64,000 bases of DNA from Parahaliea maris. GTDB lineage: Bacteria > Pseudomonadota > Gammaproteobacteria > Pseudomonadales > Halieaceae. The translations under genes and the position numbers were made by a program. The notes below the pieces were generated by a model. It ran no database searches, had not been told where the DNA came from, and worked only from the letters and a program-made list of their open reading frames with translations. Where the stretch lies: contig NZ_VRZA01000003.1 in assembly GCF_008064665.1 (NCBI RefSeq), forward strand, positions 248,001 to 312,000. Direction: 5' to 3'. This document shows, piece by piece, positions 25,638-35,522 of the stretch (position 1 is its first letter; the number at the start of each line of letters is the position of its first letter).

Positions 25638-26891
25638 TCACGGCCCCGCGATCTTCCGCAATATCAACTGCAACTGCCGCTCCAGCAAATCCGCATAGGG
25701 CCCCTCGAAACTCTCCAGAATCGAGTAATCACCCAGCTCACTGGGCTGTGCTTCAAGCCGGCCGTTTACCTCCACATCCTCGCAGACCCCGGGTGACAGC
25801 ATCACCCGCGGCGGCCGGCTGGCGCAGACATTCTGCAGCTCATCCAGCGTGTGCTGCATATACAGGCCCGGATAGATATCCGTCTCGTCGCCCAGGCCGA
25901 GCTCGCTGTGGGCTACCGCCATATTCATGCCCAGCGACAGCGACATCTGTTTTTCCACCTCGCGGCTCACCGCCTGTACCAGCCAGGCACAGGAGGCCGC
26001 GCGGAAGGCGGCGCTGCCGGCGTTGCCCTGGCCGCTGAACAGGATAGCGAGGCCGAACTGGCGCATGACCTGTATGCGGCCATCGTAAAAGCCGGCGGCG
26101 GCATAGACCACCTGGTGCAGGCGGTCCGTGTAGCGGTGCAGGGATTCCTCGTCGAGGGTGTCCACGTATTCAGTGAGACTGGTAAGGTGGATGTAGAGAA
26201 TGGCGCTGCTGTCGTAGTTTTCGTCGCGGGGGCCGGTGCCCGAGCGGGCGCGCAGGAGGTCCATGGGCAGGGCGTCTATGTCTACGGCCAGGGACTGTAC
26301 CTCGTTGGGTGGCCGGGGGCCGCCGCGGTTTTCTTCCAGCGCTATCCTGCGGCCCAACTGCAGCAACTGTTTGCCGAGGCGCTGGCCGAGGTGCAAGGTG
26401 AGTCCGTAGACCGCGGAGCTGAGGAGGATGGCCAGGCCCAGCAGGCTGAGCAGGAAACGCCAGCGGGCGGCCTGGGCGTTGTCAGTGTTGAGGGTGATCA
26501 CGACCTCCCCGGCAATATCGGAGGCCACACGGACTGGCGCCCGGTACTGCTGCTGGCTGTTACCGCGGGGGCTGCCGGCCTGGCCCAGGGCTTTGCCTTC
26601 GACGTCGTAGATGGCGACCTGGTCGGCGGGGGAGTCGGCTACAAAGCGCTGCAGCGAGGCTGCTACGCTCAGCAGGTCGCCGGTTTCCAGTGCCGTGCCG
26701 AGTCGATTGGCGATTTGCCGGGCGAGGGCGTTACCGTGTTCCGCCTGCTGGGACTGCAGCAGGTGCTGACTGGAGGAGGTGGCCAGTAACACCAGCGACA
26801 GGCTGACAAACAGGCAACAGCCCGCAGCAACGAGGGCCAGCTGTTGCCCCAGTTTCAGGTTTTGTATCCGGCTGATCACGTCGCCCGCCAT
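25638..26891 (-). CDS. AhpA/YtjB-type membrane protein next to serB
   Basis: A 417-residue inner-membrane protein from ATG 26891. The first membrane segment is LALVAAGCCLFVSLSLVLLATS. A periplasmic loop with SMP-like sequence (QIANRLGTALETGDLLSVAASLQRFV, DVEGKALGQAG) follows, then a second segment (FLLSLLGLAILLSSAVYGLTL). The cytosolic C-terminal domain resembles a degenerate nucleotide cyclase (ILYIHLTSLTEYVDTLDEE). The divergent position to serB is conserved in pseudomonads and, with ytjB, in enterobacteria. The family has no established biochemical role. Confidence 0.8.
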   Translation of the reverse strand: MAGDVISRIQNLKLGQQLALVAAGCCLFVSLSLVLLATSSSQHLLQSQQAEHGNALARQIANRLGTALETGDLLSVAASLQRFVADSPADQVAIYDVEGKALGQAGSPRGNSQQQYRAPVRVASDIAGEVVITLNTDNAQAARWRFLLSLLGLAILLSSAVYGLTLHLGQRLGKQLLQLGRRIALEENRGGPRPPNEVQSLAVDIDALPMDLLRARSGTGPRDENYDSSAILYIHLTSLTEYVDTLDEESLHRYTDRLHQVVYAAAGFYDGRIQVMRQFGLAILFSGQGNAGSAAFRAASCAWLVQAVSREVEKQMSLSLGMNMAVAHSELGLGDETDIYPGLYMQHTLDELQNVCASRPPRVMLSPGVCEDVEVNGRLEAQPSELGDYSILESFEGPYADLLERQLQLILRKIAGP

Positions 26892-27022
26892 CGCTCCCCA
26901 AAGCGCGACAGTATAAACCACCCGGGGGCCGCTGCGGCGTTTGGGCCCCGGGTCTGTGTCCGGTTTCACAGCCAGCCCGGCGCGGGTAGAATACCGCGCT
27001 CCGCTGCCAACGAGATCACCCC

Positions 27023-28237
27023 GTGAACCAGATCCTGCTGATGACCCTTTCCGGTCCGGATCGCCCCGGCATCACCACCGCGGTGACCGCCGTCCTGGCC
27101 CGGCACAACGGTAATGTGCTGGATATCGGCCAGGCGGTCATTCATTCCACCCTCTCCCTGGGTCTGCTGGTGGAACTGCCACCCGGCTGTGACGCCGCTG
27201 ACTTGCGCGATGCCCTGCAATCCTTTGCTGATGAGCAGGGGCTGAGCCTGCGCAGTGAGAATGTCGCGCCGGCGGCCTATGGTGAATGGGTGGAAGCCCA
27301 GGGTCGGGCACGCTACATCATTACGCTGCTGGCGCGCAAAATCACCGCGGAGCAGGTGAGCCAGGTCAGCGCCGTCTTTGCCGGCCACGGGCTGGGCATC
27401 GATGGCATCACGCGCCTGTCCGGTCGCCTGCCGTTGGGCGAACTGCCGCCCCTGAGCAAAGCCTGTGTGGAGTTCTCGGTGCGCGGTCCGCTGGCCGATC
27501 CGGAAGCTTTCCGCAGCGATCTGCTGGAGCTGGCCGCCAGCCTCGATGTCGACCTGGCCCTGCAGCAGGACAATATGTTCCGCCGCAACCGGCGCCTGGT
27601 GGCCTTCGATATGGATTCCACCCTGATCGAGGCCGAGGTCATCGATGAACTGGCCCTGGAAGCGGGCGTCGGGGAGCAGGTGGCTGAGATCACCGAACGC
27701 GCGATGCGCGGAGAGCTCGACTTCAGCGAAAGTTTCCGCGCCCGGGTCGCCCTGTTGCAGGGCCTGCCGGAAGAGGCCCTGGAGCGTATTTCAGCCCGCC
27801 TCCGGATCACCGAGGGCGCGGAGCACCTGATCAGCACCCTGCGTCGCCTGGGTTACCGTACCGCCATCCTCTCCGGGGGCTTTACCTACTTTGCCCACCA
27901 GCTCCAGCAACGGCTGGGTATCGATTACGTCTACGCCAATGACCTGGATATCGTCGACGGCCGGGTGACCGGCAAAGTGACGGGAAACATTGTGGACGGT
28001 CGCCGCAAGGCCGAGTTGTTACGGGAGATAGCGGCCCGCGAGGGTATCGATCTGCAGCAGGTGATTGCGGTGGGAGACGGCGCCAACGACCTGCCCATGT
28101 TGAGTGTCGCCGGTCTGGGTGTCGCCTTCCGCGCCAAACCCCTGGTCAAACAGCGCGCCGAACAGTCCATTTCCACCCTGGGCCTGGACGCCATCCTCTA
28201 TCTGCTGGGCATCTCCGACCGCTATCAGCAGCACTGA
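27023..28237 (+). CDS. serB: phosphoserine phosphatase
   Basis: The last step of serine biosynthesis, hydrolysing O-phosphoserine. The 404-residue long form has an N-terminal ACT-like regulatory region (ILLMTLSGPDRPGITTAVTAVLARHNGNVLDIGQA) and a second ACT-like segment at about 90-180. The HAD catalytic domain follows: nucleophile DMDSTLIEAEVIDELA, then ILSGGFTYFA and VGDGANDLPML. The start is GTG at 27023. It lies divergent from the ahpA-like gene and converges with the PilZ-like gene. Confidence 0.95.
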   Translation: MNQILLMTLSGPDRPGITTAVTAVLARHNGNVLDIGQAVIHSTLSLGLLVELPPGCDAADLRDALQSFADEQGLSLRSENVAPAAYGEWVEAQGRARYIITLLARKITAEQVSQVSAVFAGHGLGIDGITRLSGRLPLGELPPLSKACVEFSVRGPLADPEAFRSDLLELAASLDVDLALQQDNMFRRNRRLVAFDMDSTLIEAEVIDELALEAGVGEQVAEITERAMRGELDFSESFRARVALLQGLPEEALERISARLRITEGAEHLISTLRRLGYRTAILSGGFTYFAHQLQQRLGIDYVYANDLDIVDGRVTGKVTGNIVDGRRKAELLREIAAREGIDLQQVIAVGDGANDLPMLSVAGLGVAFRAKPLVKQRAEQSISTLGLDAILYLLGISDRYQQH

Positions 28238-28249
28238 CTGGGGGTGCGC

Positions 28250-30088
28250 TCAGATCTGTGACCACAGGGAGTCGAAGCTCGAGCGAGGCAGGGATACCTC
28301 CTCGGCGACGGCGCTGCTGCTCTTTTCCAGTTCCCGGATGTAGCGGAAATCGAACTGGCTGTAACTGCTGCTCGCACTAACCTGGCGCAGCAACTGAATC
28401 AGGAATTCCTCGCCGTCGCCCAGGAGTACCACCCGCTGGCGCTCGCGGAACCCGGTGCGGGGGGTGAGCAGGGTATGAGGTTTGCCGACCAGCGGGATCT
28501 CCGGTAGCAGAAGGACGCGTATCGGCCGGCTGAGTGCCCCGCCGTGCCCCACTACCCGCGTGCCGTAAGGCATGGCCCTCGGGCTCAGCAGTTCCAGCCC
28601 GATCAGGGTGCTGGCTTGTTCCAGTGCGCTGATCCAGCGCACCGTGGCAATCACCCAGTCCTCGTGCCCAGGTTCCCGGACGCAGAGTATGTCGCCGGAG
28701 CGGAGGGTCACCGGTGTCGGGTCGTTCCAGGCCAGGCAGTAGCCGCCGGGGCTGGCGTTGACCACGGTCGCCTGATAGATGGTGAAGCGCTCCTGTCCGC
28801 GTGCTTCATCGGGGGGTGGCTGCTCCTCGATACGCGCCAGGGTTAGCGGGTCAACCTGCACCGAATGGCTGCTGTCGGCGCTGCTGTGACTGCCCGCATC
28901 GGCTTCGCCGCGGTGGATGTCATCGGTTTCCGATTCTTCCCAGAGATCGCTCCCGCGGGAACGCACGCCAAAGGGGTTGTCTTCGGCATCCGCCAGTGCC
29001 AGGTGCGCTGGGAGGAACTCACGGAAGGTGCGTCCACCGGCGCAGTGGTAGTGAGCACTGCTCAGTCCCACCGCGACCTCGAGGGTTTCGGCGCTGCCCG
29101 ACCGGCGGCTGAAATTGCGCTGGCCGGGAGCGGACAGGGCGGCGATAAGGTGATCGACTATGGACGGCGGCAGGCCGAGCTCCCGCTGCAGATTACCGCT
29201 CCCGCGCTGGTTGCGTTCCTGCTGCTTCAGTTGCTGGAGGTGGGCCATCAGGCCGCCAGTGTCGATATAGCGCAGGTCACTACCGCGCTGCGTTCCGGTG
29301 TTGTAGCTCGGTGGTTGGTCGCTGCGCAGGTCGATCACAAACTGGTTGTTGGCGCCGCTGCCAACGCCCTGTAGCTGCAACATGGCGCCCCAGCGTTCCT
29401 GCAGCGCGCGATACAGGCCGGCGAGGTCTGTCTGGCGCAACTGGTTGGGCTTGCAACAGCCCAGTACGGCGACCTGCAGGTAGGCGTCAGTGAGGGTCAG
29501 TTCGCGGCCGTGCTGGTCGCGAATGGGTAGCCGCGCCAGTTGCTGGCGTTCGCCCAGCGCATACAGTTGGTGCAGGGTCAACCAGCTCTGGGCTTCCAGG
29601 GGCTGGTAGAGCTGAAACACCTGCAGCATGCGACGGCCAGTGAGCTCGATCGCCCGCTGCAGGGCCTCGCAGGCCAGGCGGGCAGGGTTGACCCGGTGCT
29701 CGTCGGAGGAGCGTTGAATGGCGTGAATCGCCACCAGGGTGTAACCGGTACTGAACAGGCTGAGCAGGCTCTCGGCCAGTTCCGCCAGTTGGCGGGCGTC
29801 CTCGGGAAGCACCAGGGGCTGGTTCAGGAAGCGCCGCGACAACTGCTGCAGGGCGCTGTTGAGGGAGGGCGAGAGGGCCTCGAGTATCTCGTGGCGCTGG
29901 ACCGGAGGCATTTCGACCCGGTTCAGGTCGCGGGCCGCTTCCCGCAATTGCCCTACCGTGCCGCGCAAGTCGCTGGCGGGCAGCGCTTTCGCCCACTCTC
30001 GGGCGGCATCGGCATTGAGGGCAAACGTCCTGAATTGCTCCAGATCCTGGCGCGGTATGCGCAGCTTGATGGGAGTACTCTCACTCAT
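28250..30088 (-). CDS. PilZ-like domain protein, unknown function
   Basis: A 612-residue cytosolic protein from ATG 30088. The N-terminal 400 residues are helical and unlike anything I can name. The C-terminal third has a PilZ-like stretch, [16 protein letters not shown] followed by [11 protein letters not shown] and [26 protein letters not shown]. The PilZ DxSxxG motif appears as NASPGG, and the usual RxxxR upstream is not clear, so c-di-GMP binding is doubtful. A serine/acid-rich linker (about 410-470) separates the parts. Similar genes lie near serB in other gammaproteobacteria. Confidence 0.65.
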   Translation of the reverse strand: MSESTPIKLRIPRQDLEQFRTFALNADAAREWAKALPASDLRGTVGQLREAARDLNRVEMPPVQRHEILEALSPSLNSALQQLSRRFLNQPLVLPEDARQLAELAESLLSLFSTGYTLVAIHAIQRSSDEHRVNPARLACEALQRAIELTGRRMLQVFQLYQPLEAQSWLTLHQLYALGERQQLARLPIRDQHGRELTLTDAYLQVAVLGCCKPNQLRQTDLAGLYRALQERWGAMLQLQGVGSGANNQFVIDLRSDQPPSYNTGTQRGSDLRYIDTGGLMAHLQQLKQQERNQRGSGNLQRELGLPPSIVDHLIAALSAPGQRNFSRRSGSAETLEVAVGLSSAHYHCAGGRTFREFLPAHLALADAEDNPFGVRSRGSDLWEESETDDIHRGEADAGSHSSADSSHSVQVDPLTLARIEEQPPPDEARGQERFTIYQATVVNASPGGYCLAWNDPTPVTLRSGDILCVREPGHEDWVIATVRWISALEQASTLIGLELLSPRAMPYGTRVVGHGGALSRPIRVLLLPEIPLVGKPHTLLTPRTGFRERQRVVLLGDGEEFLIQLLRQVSASSSYSQFDFRYIRELEKSSSAVAEEVSLPRSSFDSLWSQI

Positions 30089-30251
30089 GGATGGCCGCGG
30101 ACTCTGTGAACCGTTCTGGGTAAAGAGTAGCCTATCTGGCAACCCTACCGCCATAGCCACGGTTGGCCGGCCTGGGTGTACCCGACGCTGCCAATACGCG
30201 CCCGTGTGCGGTATGATTGGCGCCCATTTTTTCAGCAACTCTCACACAGTC

Positions 30252-30821
30252 ATGGCTAACTACTCCACCAACGAATTCCGTTCCGGCCTCAAAGTAATGC
30301 TGGACGGTGACCCCTGTTCCATCCTCGAGAACGAGTTCGTCAAACCCGGCAAGGGCCAGGCCTTCAATCGGGTGCGCCTGCGCAACCTGAATACCGGCCG
30401 CGTCTGGGAGCGCACCTTCAAGTCCGGCGAAAGCCTGGAAGGCGCCGACGTGATGGACCGCACCATGGAATACCTCTACAACGACGGTGAGTTCTACCAC
30501 TTCATGGAGCCCGACACCTACGAACAGCACCAGGCTGATGCCAAGGCTGTGGGTGAAGCCCACCTGTGGCTGAAGGAGCAAGACGAGTGCGTGGTGACCC
30601 TGTACAACGGCACCCCGCTGTCCGTCACCCCGCCCAACTTCGTGGAACTGGAAATTGTCGAGACCGACCCCGGCCTCAAGGGCGACACCGCCCAGGGCGG
30701 CAGCAAGCCGGCCACCCTGACCACTGGCGCAGTCGTCAAAGTGCCGCTGTTCATCACCACCGGCGAGGTGGTCCGCGTCGACACCCGCACCGGCGAATAC
30801 CAGAACCGGGTCAGCAAGTAA
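30252..30821 (+). CDS. efp: elongation factor P
   Basis: Relieves ribosome stalling at polyproline. The 189-residue three-barrel protein has Lys34 in VKPGKGQAF as the beta-lysylation site. This agrees with EpmA encoded immediately downstream. The C-terminal [15 protein letters not shown] signature is present. ATG 30252 is chosen because it gives [12 protein letters not shown]; the frame is open further upstream but codes nothing recognisable. EpmB is not in this window. Confidence 0.97.
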   Translation: MANYSTNEFRSGLKVMLDGDPCSILENEFVKPGKGQAFNRVRLRNLNTGRVWERTFKSGESLEGADVMDRTMEYLYNDGEFYHFMEPDTYEQHQADAKAVGEAHLWLKEQDECVVTLYNGTPLSVTPPNFVELEIVETDPGLKGDTAQGGSKPATLTTGAVVKVPLFITTGEVVRVDTRTGEYQNRVSK

Positions 30822-30826
30822 GCCCT

Positions 30827-31783
30827 GTGTCCTGGCAACCTGGCGCGGGCCTCGAGCAACTCAGGGCCCGCGCCGGGCTGCTGGCCACCCTGCGCCGCTT
30901 TTTCGACGAGCGCGGCGTTCTCGAAGTCGAAACTCCGCTGCTGTGTAGCGCCGGTATCACGGATCCTGCCATCGAGCCCCTGATCGTTGCGGGCGGTCAG
31001 TCTGTAGCCGGCCAACCGCGCTACCTGCAAACTTCCCCGGAATACGCCATGAAACGGCTGCTGGCGGCGGGTTCCGGCCCGATCTACCAGATTGCCCGGG
31101 CCTTCCGCGACGGCGAGGCCGGCTCCCGCCACAACCCGGAATTCAGCCTGCTGGAATGGTATCGGCCGGGCTTCGATCACCACGCCCTGATGGCCGAAGT
31201 CGCCGACCTGGTGTGCGCCTGCCTCGGCCCGCGCGACTGGAAGGCCCTCAGCTACCGCCAACTGTTTCTCGACAGCATCGGCATCGACCCCTTTCTGCAG
31301 CCGGTGGAGGAACTGGAATCCCGGGCCCGGGCCAGGCACGACCTGGGCAACCTTTCCGGGGACCGCGACCTGTGGCTCGACCTGCTGTTGACCCACGAGG
31401 TGGAGCCCTGGCTGGCCGGACAGGGCCTGTGCTTTGTCTACGACTATCCGGCTTCCCAGGCGGCGCTGTCGAAGATTGTGTCTGTTGATGGCTTCGCAGT
31501 GGGGCAGCGTTTCGAGCTCTATATCGATGGGGTCGAGCTGGCCAATGGCTATCACGAGCTCACCGATGCCGGCGAACAGCGGGCCCGGTTTGTCGCCGAC
31601 AATGAGCGCCGGCTGGCTCTTGGGCAGGAACCGCGGCCGATTGATGAACTGCTATTGGAGGCTCTGGAGGTGGGGATGCCGGAGTGCAGCGGGGTGGCGC
31701 TGGGGGTGGATCGGTTGTTGATGCTGGCCACCGGGGAGCGGGATATCCGGCGGGTTTTGGCGTTTGATTGGTCGCGGAGTTAG
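30827..31783 (+). CDS. epmA: EF-P--(R)-beta-lysine ligase EpmA
   Basis: A truncated class II lysyl-tRNA synthetase paralogue that attaches (R)-beta-lysine to Lys34 of EF-P. The 318 residues cover only the catalytic core, with no anticodon-binding domain. Motif 2 reads YQIARAFRDGEAGSRHNPEFSLLEWYR and motif 3 GVALGVDRLLML. The GTG start at 30827 gives the conserved SWQPGAGLEQLRARAGLLATLR opening, five bases after the efp stop, so the two genes form an operon. Confidence 0.95.
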   Translation: MSWQPGAGLEQLRARAGLLATLRRFFDERGVLEVETPLLCSAGITDPAIEPLIVAGGQSVAGQPRYLQTSPEYAMKRLLAAGSGPIYQIARAFRDGEAGSRHNPEFSLLEWYRPGFDHHALMAEVADLVCACLGPRDWKALSYRQLFLDSIGIDPFLQPVEELESRARARHDLGNLSGDRDLWLDLLLTHEVEPWLAGQGLCFVYDYPASQAALSKIVSVDGFAVGQRFELYIDGVELANGYHELTDAGEQRARFVADNERRLALGQEPRPIDELLLEALEVGMPECSGVALGVDRLLMLATGERDIRRVLAFDWSRS

Positions 31784-31819
31784 GCTTCCCATGTTTTATA
31801 AGCTCTTCGTAGGTAGTCC

Positions 31820-31931
31820 GGCGTTGGCTGCGGGCCGACCTCGTCGGACACGCTGTGAATACGTCCATGTACGCTTCTATTCGGCATCCATGCCTCATAG
31901 AGTCCGCCGAGGCCGGCCCACACCCAACGCC
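31820..31931 (+). repeat. structured palindromic repeat, copy 5 (locus 3, left)
   Basis: The 30-bp outer arms 31820-31849 and 31902-31931 match at 26 positions. On the minus strand hairpin 1 has GGC/GCC around ATGGAT with outer TCTAT/ATAGA pairs, joined through GA opposite GA. Hairpin 2 has GTAC/GTAT around ATGGAC. The interior is almost identical to copy 3, but the outer arms are unrelated. Confidence 0.88.
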
Positions 31932-32027
31932 TCAATGCAGGCGAGAAGTTCGGTTCAGTAACCACCTCCCTATACGTTGTGTATCCATTACGAAGTACCA
32001 AAACTTCGAGATTGGAGGGAGTGGATG

Positions 32028-32121
32028 CGGGGGTGTGCTTTTCCGGACTCTGTGAGACATGGATGTCGAGCAGAAGCGTACATGGACGTACTTGCAGCGT
32101 GTCCGGGAAAGCACACCCCCG
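32028..32121 (-). repeat. structured palindromic repeat, copy 6 (locus 3, right)
   Basis: The 21-bp arms 32028-32048 and 32101-32121 have one mismatch (CGGGGGTGTGCTTT start). Hairpin 1 is GAC/GTC around ATGGAT (loop 32059-32064) with outer TCTGT/GCAGA, an A-T to G-C change relative to copy 5. Hairpin 2 is GTAC/GTAC around ATGGAC (loop 32082-32087). A separate small hairpin CGAAGT/ACTTCG lies at 31991-32008 in the spacer. Confidence 0.88.
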
Positions 32122-32169
32122 TAGCCGCGACCGTGGAGTTATGAATTTGTGACCAGTTGCTCGTCCTTG

Positions 32170-32619
32170 CTATATACCAATCACTGCCGGCCCATACCCC
32201 TCAACAAACTCCGCCGGCATCCTGCGCGGCCGCCCCGTACTGATCTCGATACAGGCAAAGCGCATCCCCCCGCGTAGCAAGGTCACCCCATCCGCAGAGC
32301 GGATAATCTGGAACCGTCGCTCCATCGTCAGCTTGCGATCCCAGCCCACAATCCAGGTGGCCGTGAGCAGATCCTCCCCCGCCCGGGACGCCTGCAGATA
32401 GTCGTATTCCGCGTGGGTGATGGCCATAGCCCGGTCCAGGCGCCGGTAGCAGTCCAGGTCCAGGCCGAGGGACACCGAGTGGCCCCAGGCTGCCTGCTCA
32501 CACCACTTTACATAGACCGTGTTGTTCGTGTGGTCCAGCCCGTCGATATCCTCCGGGCTGACCCGATGCTCCACCACGAAGGGACCGGGGTGGTCCCATA
32601 GTGCCTCCAGTTCGCTCAT
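32170..32619 (-). CDS. acyl-CoA thioesterase, 4HBT/YbgC-like
   Basis: A 149-residue single hotdog-fold protein. The active-site segment is DIDGLDHTNNTVYVKWCEQAAWGHS, with the Asp-His-Asn arrangement of the 4-hydroxybenzoyl-CoA thioesterase family. It probably hydrolyses acyl-CoA esters; chain length cannot be predicted. Its ATG overlaps the stop of the antiporter gene by four bases (ATGA), indicating a coupled two-gene operon. Confidence 0.85.
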   Translation of the reverse strand: MSELEALWDHPGPFVVEHRVSPEDIDGLDHTNNTVYVKWCEQAAWGHSVSLGLDLDCYRRLDRAMAITHAEYDYLQASRAGEDLLTATWIVGWDRKLTMERRFQIIRSADGVTLLRGGMRFACIEISTGRPRRMPAEFVEGYGPAVIGI

Positions 32620-34103
32620 GCCTCGGTTTCAGCCGCGGCGGGAGCCCCGGTGGCAGGCTCCTCCGCGGGCTTGATCGCGAAATTGAAGAAAGCGTAGATG
32701 ATGGCGATAACCGGGCACAGCAGGTTGAAGAAGGCGAAGGGTGCGTAGGACATGGTTGCCACACCGAGGGTGGCGGCCATGTAGGCCCCACAAGTGTTCC
32801 AGGGAATCAGGGCCGAGGTGAGGGTGGCGGAGTCTTCCAGCGTGCGTGACAGGTTCAGGCGCGACAGGCCATGGCGCTCGTATTCGTCCTTGTACATGCG
32901 CCCGGGCAGGGCCACGGCGATGAACTGGTCGGCGGCCAGGATGTTGGCGGCAATACAGGTGCCGACGGTGGTGGCGACAAGGGAAGCCACACTGTTGACG
33001 CCCTTGAGGGCCAGGGTCAGCAGGTAGTTGAGGATGCCGGTACGCTCCAGCACGCCGCCAAAGCCGAGGGCGGAAATGATCAGCCACACGGTGTTGAGCA
33101 TGCTGCTCATGCCGCCCTTGCTCAGTAGTGCGTCGAGGAACTCGTTGCCGCTGTTGGACACATAGCCATTGAACAGGCTGATCCAGACACCCTTGATCAG
33201 GAGGAAGCTGCTGCCCAGTTCCCCCGCTTCGCCCGCCAGTCCGCGCACGGTATCGGGCTGGAAGATGAGTGCGAAGACCGCGCCGACCAGGGCGCTGACA
33301 ATAATGGCCGGGTAGGCCGGAAAGCGCTTGTACACCAGGCCCAGCATCACCAGCAGGGGAAACAGCAGGTGCAGGCCGATATCAAATTCTTGGCGGATGC
33401 TGTCCTGCAGGGCGGCAATCTCCTCCGGGGTGGCGGCCTCGGAGCTGCCGATGAGGGCGAAGATCAGCAGGGCGATGGTAAAGCTGGGAACGGTGGTCCA
33501 CAGCATGTGGCGGATGTGGTCGAACAGGTCGACGCCGGTGGCGGCGGAGGCCAGGTTGGTGGTGTCGGACATGGGCGACAGTTTGTCGCCGAAGTAGGCG
33601 CCGGACACGATGGCCCCGGCGGTGATGGCCGGGGACAGGTCGAAGCTGCCGGCAATCCCCATCAGGCCGATGCCGAGGGTGCCGGCAACGGTCCAGGAAC
33701 TGCCGATGCTGATGGCCACGATGGCGCAGATGGCGGCGCTGGCGGCGTAGAAAATGGACGGATCGAGCACCGCCACGCCGTAGTAGATCATGGCGGGTAC
33801 TGTGCCGCTGAGTATCCAGGTCCCGATGAGCATGCCCACCGACAGCAGGATCAGGGTGGGTCCCAGGCCGACGCCAATGCCGTCGACGATACCCTGCTGG
33901 CACTCACGCCAGCGGATGCCGGTGCGCTGGCCCACCAGGGCCGCGACGCAACTGGCGAGGACCAGGGCAATCTGGTTGGCGCCATAGGACGAGTCGGAAC
34001 CGAACAGGTAGACCGAGCAGGCCAGCATCGCCACCAGGAAAATGATGGGGGTCAGGGCCAGTGGCAGGGTCAGGCGAGGGTTGGTATGGCTGGTTACGCT
34101 CAA
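32616..34103 (-). CDS. nhaC: Na+/H+ antiporter, NhaC family
   Basis: A 495-residue polytopic inner-membrane protein with about 11-12 hydrophobic segments. The conserved NhaC core contains GAIVSGAYFGDKLSPMSDTTNLASAATG, TTVGTCIAANILAADQFIAVALPGRMYKDEY and LEDSATLTSALIPWNTCGAYMAATLGV. It exchanges Na+ for protons and helps with sodium and pH homeostasis, fitting a marine habitat. Related proteins exchange malate for lactate with Na+/H+, so substrate preference is not certain. Confidence 0.9.
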   Translation of the reverse strand: MSVTSHTNPRLTLPLALTPIIFLVAMLACSVYLFGSDSSYGANQIALVLASCVAALVGQRTGIRWRECQQGIVDGIGVGLGPTLILLSVGMLIGTWILSGTVPAMIYYGVAVLDPSIFYAASAAICAIVAISIGSSWTVAGTLGIGLMGIAGSFDLSPAITAGAIVSGAYFGDKLSPMSDTTNLASAATGVDLFDHIRHMLWTTVPSFTIALLIFALIGSSEAATPEEIAALQDSIRQEFDIGLHLLFPLLVMLGLVYKRFPAYPAIIVSALVGAVFALIFQPDTVRGLAGEAGELGSSFLLIKGVWISLFNGYVSNSGNEFLDALLSKGGMSSMLNTVWLIISALGFGGVLERTGILNYLLTLALKGVNSVASLVATTVGTCIAANILAADQFIAVALPGRMYKDEYERHGLSRLNLSRTLEDSATLTSALIPWNTCGAYMAATLGVATMSYAPFAFFNLLCPVIAIIYAFFNFAIKPAEEPATGAPAAAETEA

Positions 34104-34283
34104 GGCTGGAAATTCTCGTTGTGGTTGTTCTGGTGACCGCGAACGGCCCGCCGCGCCGGCAGTCCGAAAGGCTGCAGGATGCCTGAAAAGGCTGCCCGGG
34201 TACAGCCGGCCCTGCCGGGTCTGACAGCCCCCTCCCGATCACGTACCATAGCGCTTTCCGCATTTACTCCCGGGAAGACCTGC

Positions 34284-35522
34284 ATGCTGTTTCCTCACGC
34301 CACTCCCTGCTCGATCCTGCGCTCGACCTTGCGCCCGATCCTGCGCCCGCCCCGGCTGGCTGCCATGCTCGGTTTGTTGAGCCTCAGCCTGTTACCTGCC
34401 TGTGGCGTGACTGGCACGACGGAGGAAGTCCCTCCGGTTGCACCGGCCACGGAAGGCCTTGCCGACGCGACCGGCCCGGGCGCTCCCACCGGTATGCGGA
34501 TGGTTACACTGGTCGACGGTCTTGACGAACCCTGGGGGATGGACTTCCTGCCGGATGGCAGCCTGCTTGTCACCGAGCAGGGTGGCGCACTGAAACTGGT
34601 GGATGGCAAAAACTACACGGTGACCCCGGTGACCGGTGTACCCAGCTCCGAGCGGGCGGGACAGGGCGGTTTGCTGGATGTGCTGGTACACCCGCAGTTT
34701 GCCGACAACGGCTGGGTCTATCTCAGCTACACCGTAACCGACGGGAGCGGTAAGTACAGTACCCGGGTCAGCCGTGCCAGGCTGGAGGGCGGCGCGCTGC
34801 AGGGCGTTGAGGAGATATTCACTGCCAAGCCTTTCTACCGTGAGCGCCGTCACTTCGGTTCCCGGCTGCTGCTGGCCGACGGCTACCTCTACATCACCAT
34901 CGGTGATCGCGGCAACCGGGAGCAGGCCCAGAGCCTCGCCACCCACAACGGCAAGGTCATGCGCCTGCTCGAGGATGGCAGCATACCGCCGGACAATCCC
35001 TTTGTCGGAACCCAGGGCGCCCGGCCGGAGATCTGGACCTATGGTCACCGCAACCCCCAGGGAATGGCGCAGCACCCGACCAACGGCAGTATCTGGGTGA
35101 CCGAGCACGGTCCCCAGGGCGGCGATGAGCTCAACGTCCTGCGCCCCGGCGCCAACTACGGTTGGCCCCTGGTGACCTATGGTGAAGAGTATGGCGGCGG
35201 CACGATTGGCGAGGGCACCCACCTCGAGGGTACGCAGCAACCACTGGTGTACTGGGTGCCGTCCATTGGCACGGGCAATATCGCGTTCTACACCGGAAAC
35301 CTCTATCCCGGCTGGCAACCCTCACTGCTGGTGTCCGGTTTGAAGCTCACCCGGATCAGCCGCCTGGAACTGGAAGGTGACAAGGTCGGGAGTGAAACGC
35401 GACTGCTCGCCAACCTGGGCATGCGTATTCGCGACGTGCAGATCGGGCCCGACGGCAAGGTCTATGCCCTGGCGGGTGGTGCCCGCCTGATTCGCCTCGA
35501 CCTGGGCCCCCAGGGTGGCTGA
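34284..35522 (+). CDS. lipoprotein PQQ-type sugar dehydrogenase (GSDH family)
   Basis: A 412-residue predicted periplasmic lipoprotein with the lipobox LLPAC after MLGLLSLSL. The beta-propeller of glucose/sorbosone dehydrogenases is clear: DGLDEPWGMDFLPDGSLLVTEQGG, GGLLDVLVHPQFADNGWVYLSYT, RRHFGSRLLLADGYLYITIGDRG, EIWTYGHRNPQGMA and VTEHGPQGGDELNVLRPGANYGWPLVTYGEEY. It is expected to oxidise aldoses with PQQ, like the E. coli YliI enzyme. ATG 34284 is used; ATG 34365 gives a shorter, more typical lipoprotein signal and is an alternative. The stop overlaps the nuclease start by one base. Confidence 0.87.
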   Translation: MLFPHATPCSILRSTLRPILRPPRLAAMLGLLSLSLLPACGVTGTTEEVPPVAPATEGLADATGPGAPTGMRMVTLVDGLDEPWGMDFLPDGSLLVTEQGGALKLVDGKNYTVTPVTGVPSSERAGQGGLLDVLVHPQFADNGWVYLSYTVTDGSGKYSTRVSRARLEGGALQGVEEIFTAKPFYRERRHFGSRLLLADGYLYITIGDRGNREQAQSLATHNGKVMRLLEDGSIPPDNPFVGTQGARPEIWTYGHRNPQGMAQHPTNGSIWVTEHGPQGGDELNVLRPGANYGWPLVTYGEEYGGGTIGEGTHLEGTQQPLVYWVPSIGTGNIAFYTGNLYPGWQPSLLVSGLKLTRISRLELEGDKVGSETRLLANLGMRIRDVQIGPDGKVYALAGGARLIRLDLGPQGG

